Assembly: GCA_049699715.1 (NCBI GenBank)
Contig: JBNAVB010000002.1
Location: forward strand, 1-60,573
DNA from: JAVZYK01 sp049699715
Lineage (GTDB): Archaea; Nanobdellota; Nanobdellia; Pacearchaeales; UBA284
DNA: 60,573 nucleotides
Reading direction: 5' to 3'
In this document: positions 59,882 to 60,573 of the stretch, piece after piece
Layout of the letters: every line of letters begins with the position of its first letter
Position numbering within the stretch: position 1 is the first letter of the stretch
Notes under the pieces: model-generated
Database searches by the model: none
Told to the model about the DNA's origin: nothing
Seen by the model: only the letters and a program-made list of their open reading frames with translations
Program-made: the position numbers and the translations under genes

Positions 59882-60303
59882 TTTTCAGTGTTTTTAGTTT
59901 CGGTTTCCTCCCTTTCTAGCTCTTTTTTCTTTACAATTATCTTTTTCACTTTTCTAACTCCGAAAGTTCCTGTTTTCATTCCTTTCTCTTTATAAATATC
60001 TTTTCCTAGAAAATAGTGCACTTCTACATTGCCTTTATTCTTTTTCCAGTCTCTCGAGAATTTTGCACAGAAAATCGCAGCTTCTTTGATATCTTTCTTG
60101 TTCGCCTTGCCTTTAATATTGACAAAGGGCGAGCCAGCTGCTTTAGTATGCAAAACAATCTCCTCTTTAGCATTCATATCTTTCATTATTTGTTTCACAA
60201 GCTCTTCATTCTGTTCTGCGTTCTTGCCCGCAAGCATTAATTTACCACTTGAAGCGTAGGCTTTTCTGAAGTTGGTGCTTTTTGTGCTTTTTATTTTTGA
60301 CAT
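59878..60303 (-). CDS. Stand-alone NFACT-R domain protein
   Basis: 141 aa, the RNA-binding NFACT-R (DUF814) domain of the RqcH/NEMF family without the rest. Features: SSGKLMLAGKNAEQNEELVK, HTKAAGSPFVNIKG (about 53-66) and FSRDWKKNKGNVEVHYF. NEMF/RqcH proteins act on stalled large subunits; stand-alone forms are known. Overlaps the YhbY gene by 4 nt. Confidence 0.85.
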   Translation of the reverse strand: MSKIKSTKSTNFRKAYASSGKLMLAGKNAEQNEELVKQIMKDMNAKEEIVLHTKAAGSPFVNIKGKANKKDIKEAAIFCAKFSRDWKKNKGNVEVHYFLGKDIYKEKGMKTGTFGVRKVKKIIVKKKELEREETETKNTEK

Positions 60304-60322
60304 TTTTATCTTCTTTAGCCCA

Positions 60323-60475
60323 TTACTTTAAACACGCAGGCTTACTTTTATCTTTTCTATGCCAAGCAATACACTCACAACAAATTCCATGCCTCTCACA
60401 ATTATTGTAAGGGCAAGGGCATTGTTTCTCGTTCTCTTCTTTGTTAGGACATTTAGGACATGCTTTTCGTGCCAT
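60323..60475 (-). CDS. Small Cys-rich protein (DUF6485-like)
   Basis: 50 aa found by direct translation. Starts MARKACPKCPNKEENEKQ and has C..C, CxC, C, CC..C groups (nine Cys) in a pattern seen in DUF6485 proteins (CPNK..; C.C....C.R.G.CCECI). Binds metal, probably zinc. Function unknown. It ends 19 nt before the NFACT-R start codon (60303) and is the first gene of this cluster. Confidence 0.75.
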   Translation of the reverse strand: MARKACPKCPNKEENEKQCPCPYNNCERHGICCECIAWHRKDKSKPACLK

Positions 60476-60573
60476 GATAATCTAAAGAAAAAGATGTTTT
60501 AAAATTTAATGTTATTTATGCTGTGTTGCATGATTAAGCAATCACTCTGAATATTTGGTGAATTGCTTTGTAT

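Noticed and set aside
1..60573. Contig contamination by a bacterium
   Set aside because: rpiB, class II lysS, the T9SS-like and barrel-like proteins look bacterial in part, but they lie among archaeal genes with the same base composition and archaeal promoters.

Overview
The window comes from a low-GC archaeon, most probably a DPANN lineage of the Woesearchaeota/Pacearchaeota type. The information-processing genes are archaeal: ribosomal proteins uL2, uL23, uL4, uL3, uL11, eL33, eL43, eL31, eL39, eS17 and eS19, Rpo12, PCNA, Alba, Bud32, Cbf5, Hjc, EndoQ and SepF. A fused small/large primase subunit, a shortened Dph2, many TATA boxes about 25 nt before a leaderless ATG, and tRNA introns at position 37/38 all fit a small-genome DPANN archaeon. 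No rRNA, CRISPR array, transposase or complete mobile element was seen.

Region by region. 1-7.7 kb is translation and transcription: the uL3-uL4-uL23-uL2 operon on the minus strand, then eL33, uL11, eL43, Rpo12 and prefoldin beta on the plus strand, with tRNA-Val and tRNA-Pro. 7.7-19.2 kb is mixed housekeeping: SepF, Dph2, Tmk, EndoQ, RpiB, a secreted SNase/LTD nuclease, Alba, eS17, Bud32, ProS, an HTH-PIN pair and a radical SAM AmrS-like enzyme, with tRNA-Ser, tRNA-Arg (both with 46-nt introns) and tRNA-Met. This part also holds a gene broken by a 15-bp tandem duplication and an unassigned structured RNA candidate. 19.2-36.5 kb is a surface-protein island: a four-gene minus-strand operon (beta-strand-rich barrel-like protein, 2054-aa adhesin-like protein, small coiled-coil membrane protein, CARDB protein), an LTD surface protein, and two large alpha/alpha-toroid membrane-anchored proteins. 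36.6-40.1 kb returns to replication with the fused primase and PCNA. 40.2-50.9 kb is a second exported-protein island: a protein whose C-terminus resembles the bacterial T9SS sorting domain, two pilin-like (class III signal peptide) proteins sharing a near-identical promoter, and two long Cys-rich secreted proteins. 51-60.6 kb is housekeeping again: GT2, Hjc, LysS, Cbf5, eL31, eL39, eS19, YhbY, NFACT-R and small zinc proteins. It is interrupted by a HEPN/MNT toxin-antitoxin module sitting between a 15-codon duplicate of the hjc start and the intact hjc gene.

How it works together. About 28 kb of the window is devoted to exported proteins with N-terminal signal anchors, Asn-glycosylation sequons, Cys-rich repeats and single C-terminal membrane anchors. 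This is what one expects of a symbiont that attaches to other cells and scavenges from them; the secreted nuclease fits that picture. The two surface islands, with their shared promoter elements and 21-bp-phased repeats, are the best candidates here for an undescribed system. A second theme is mutational: perfect or near-perfect 14-21-bp tandem duplications recur in spacers across the window and have broken at least one gene.
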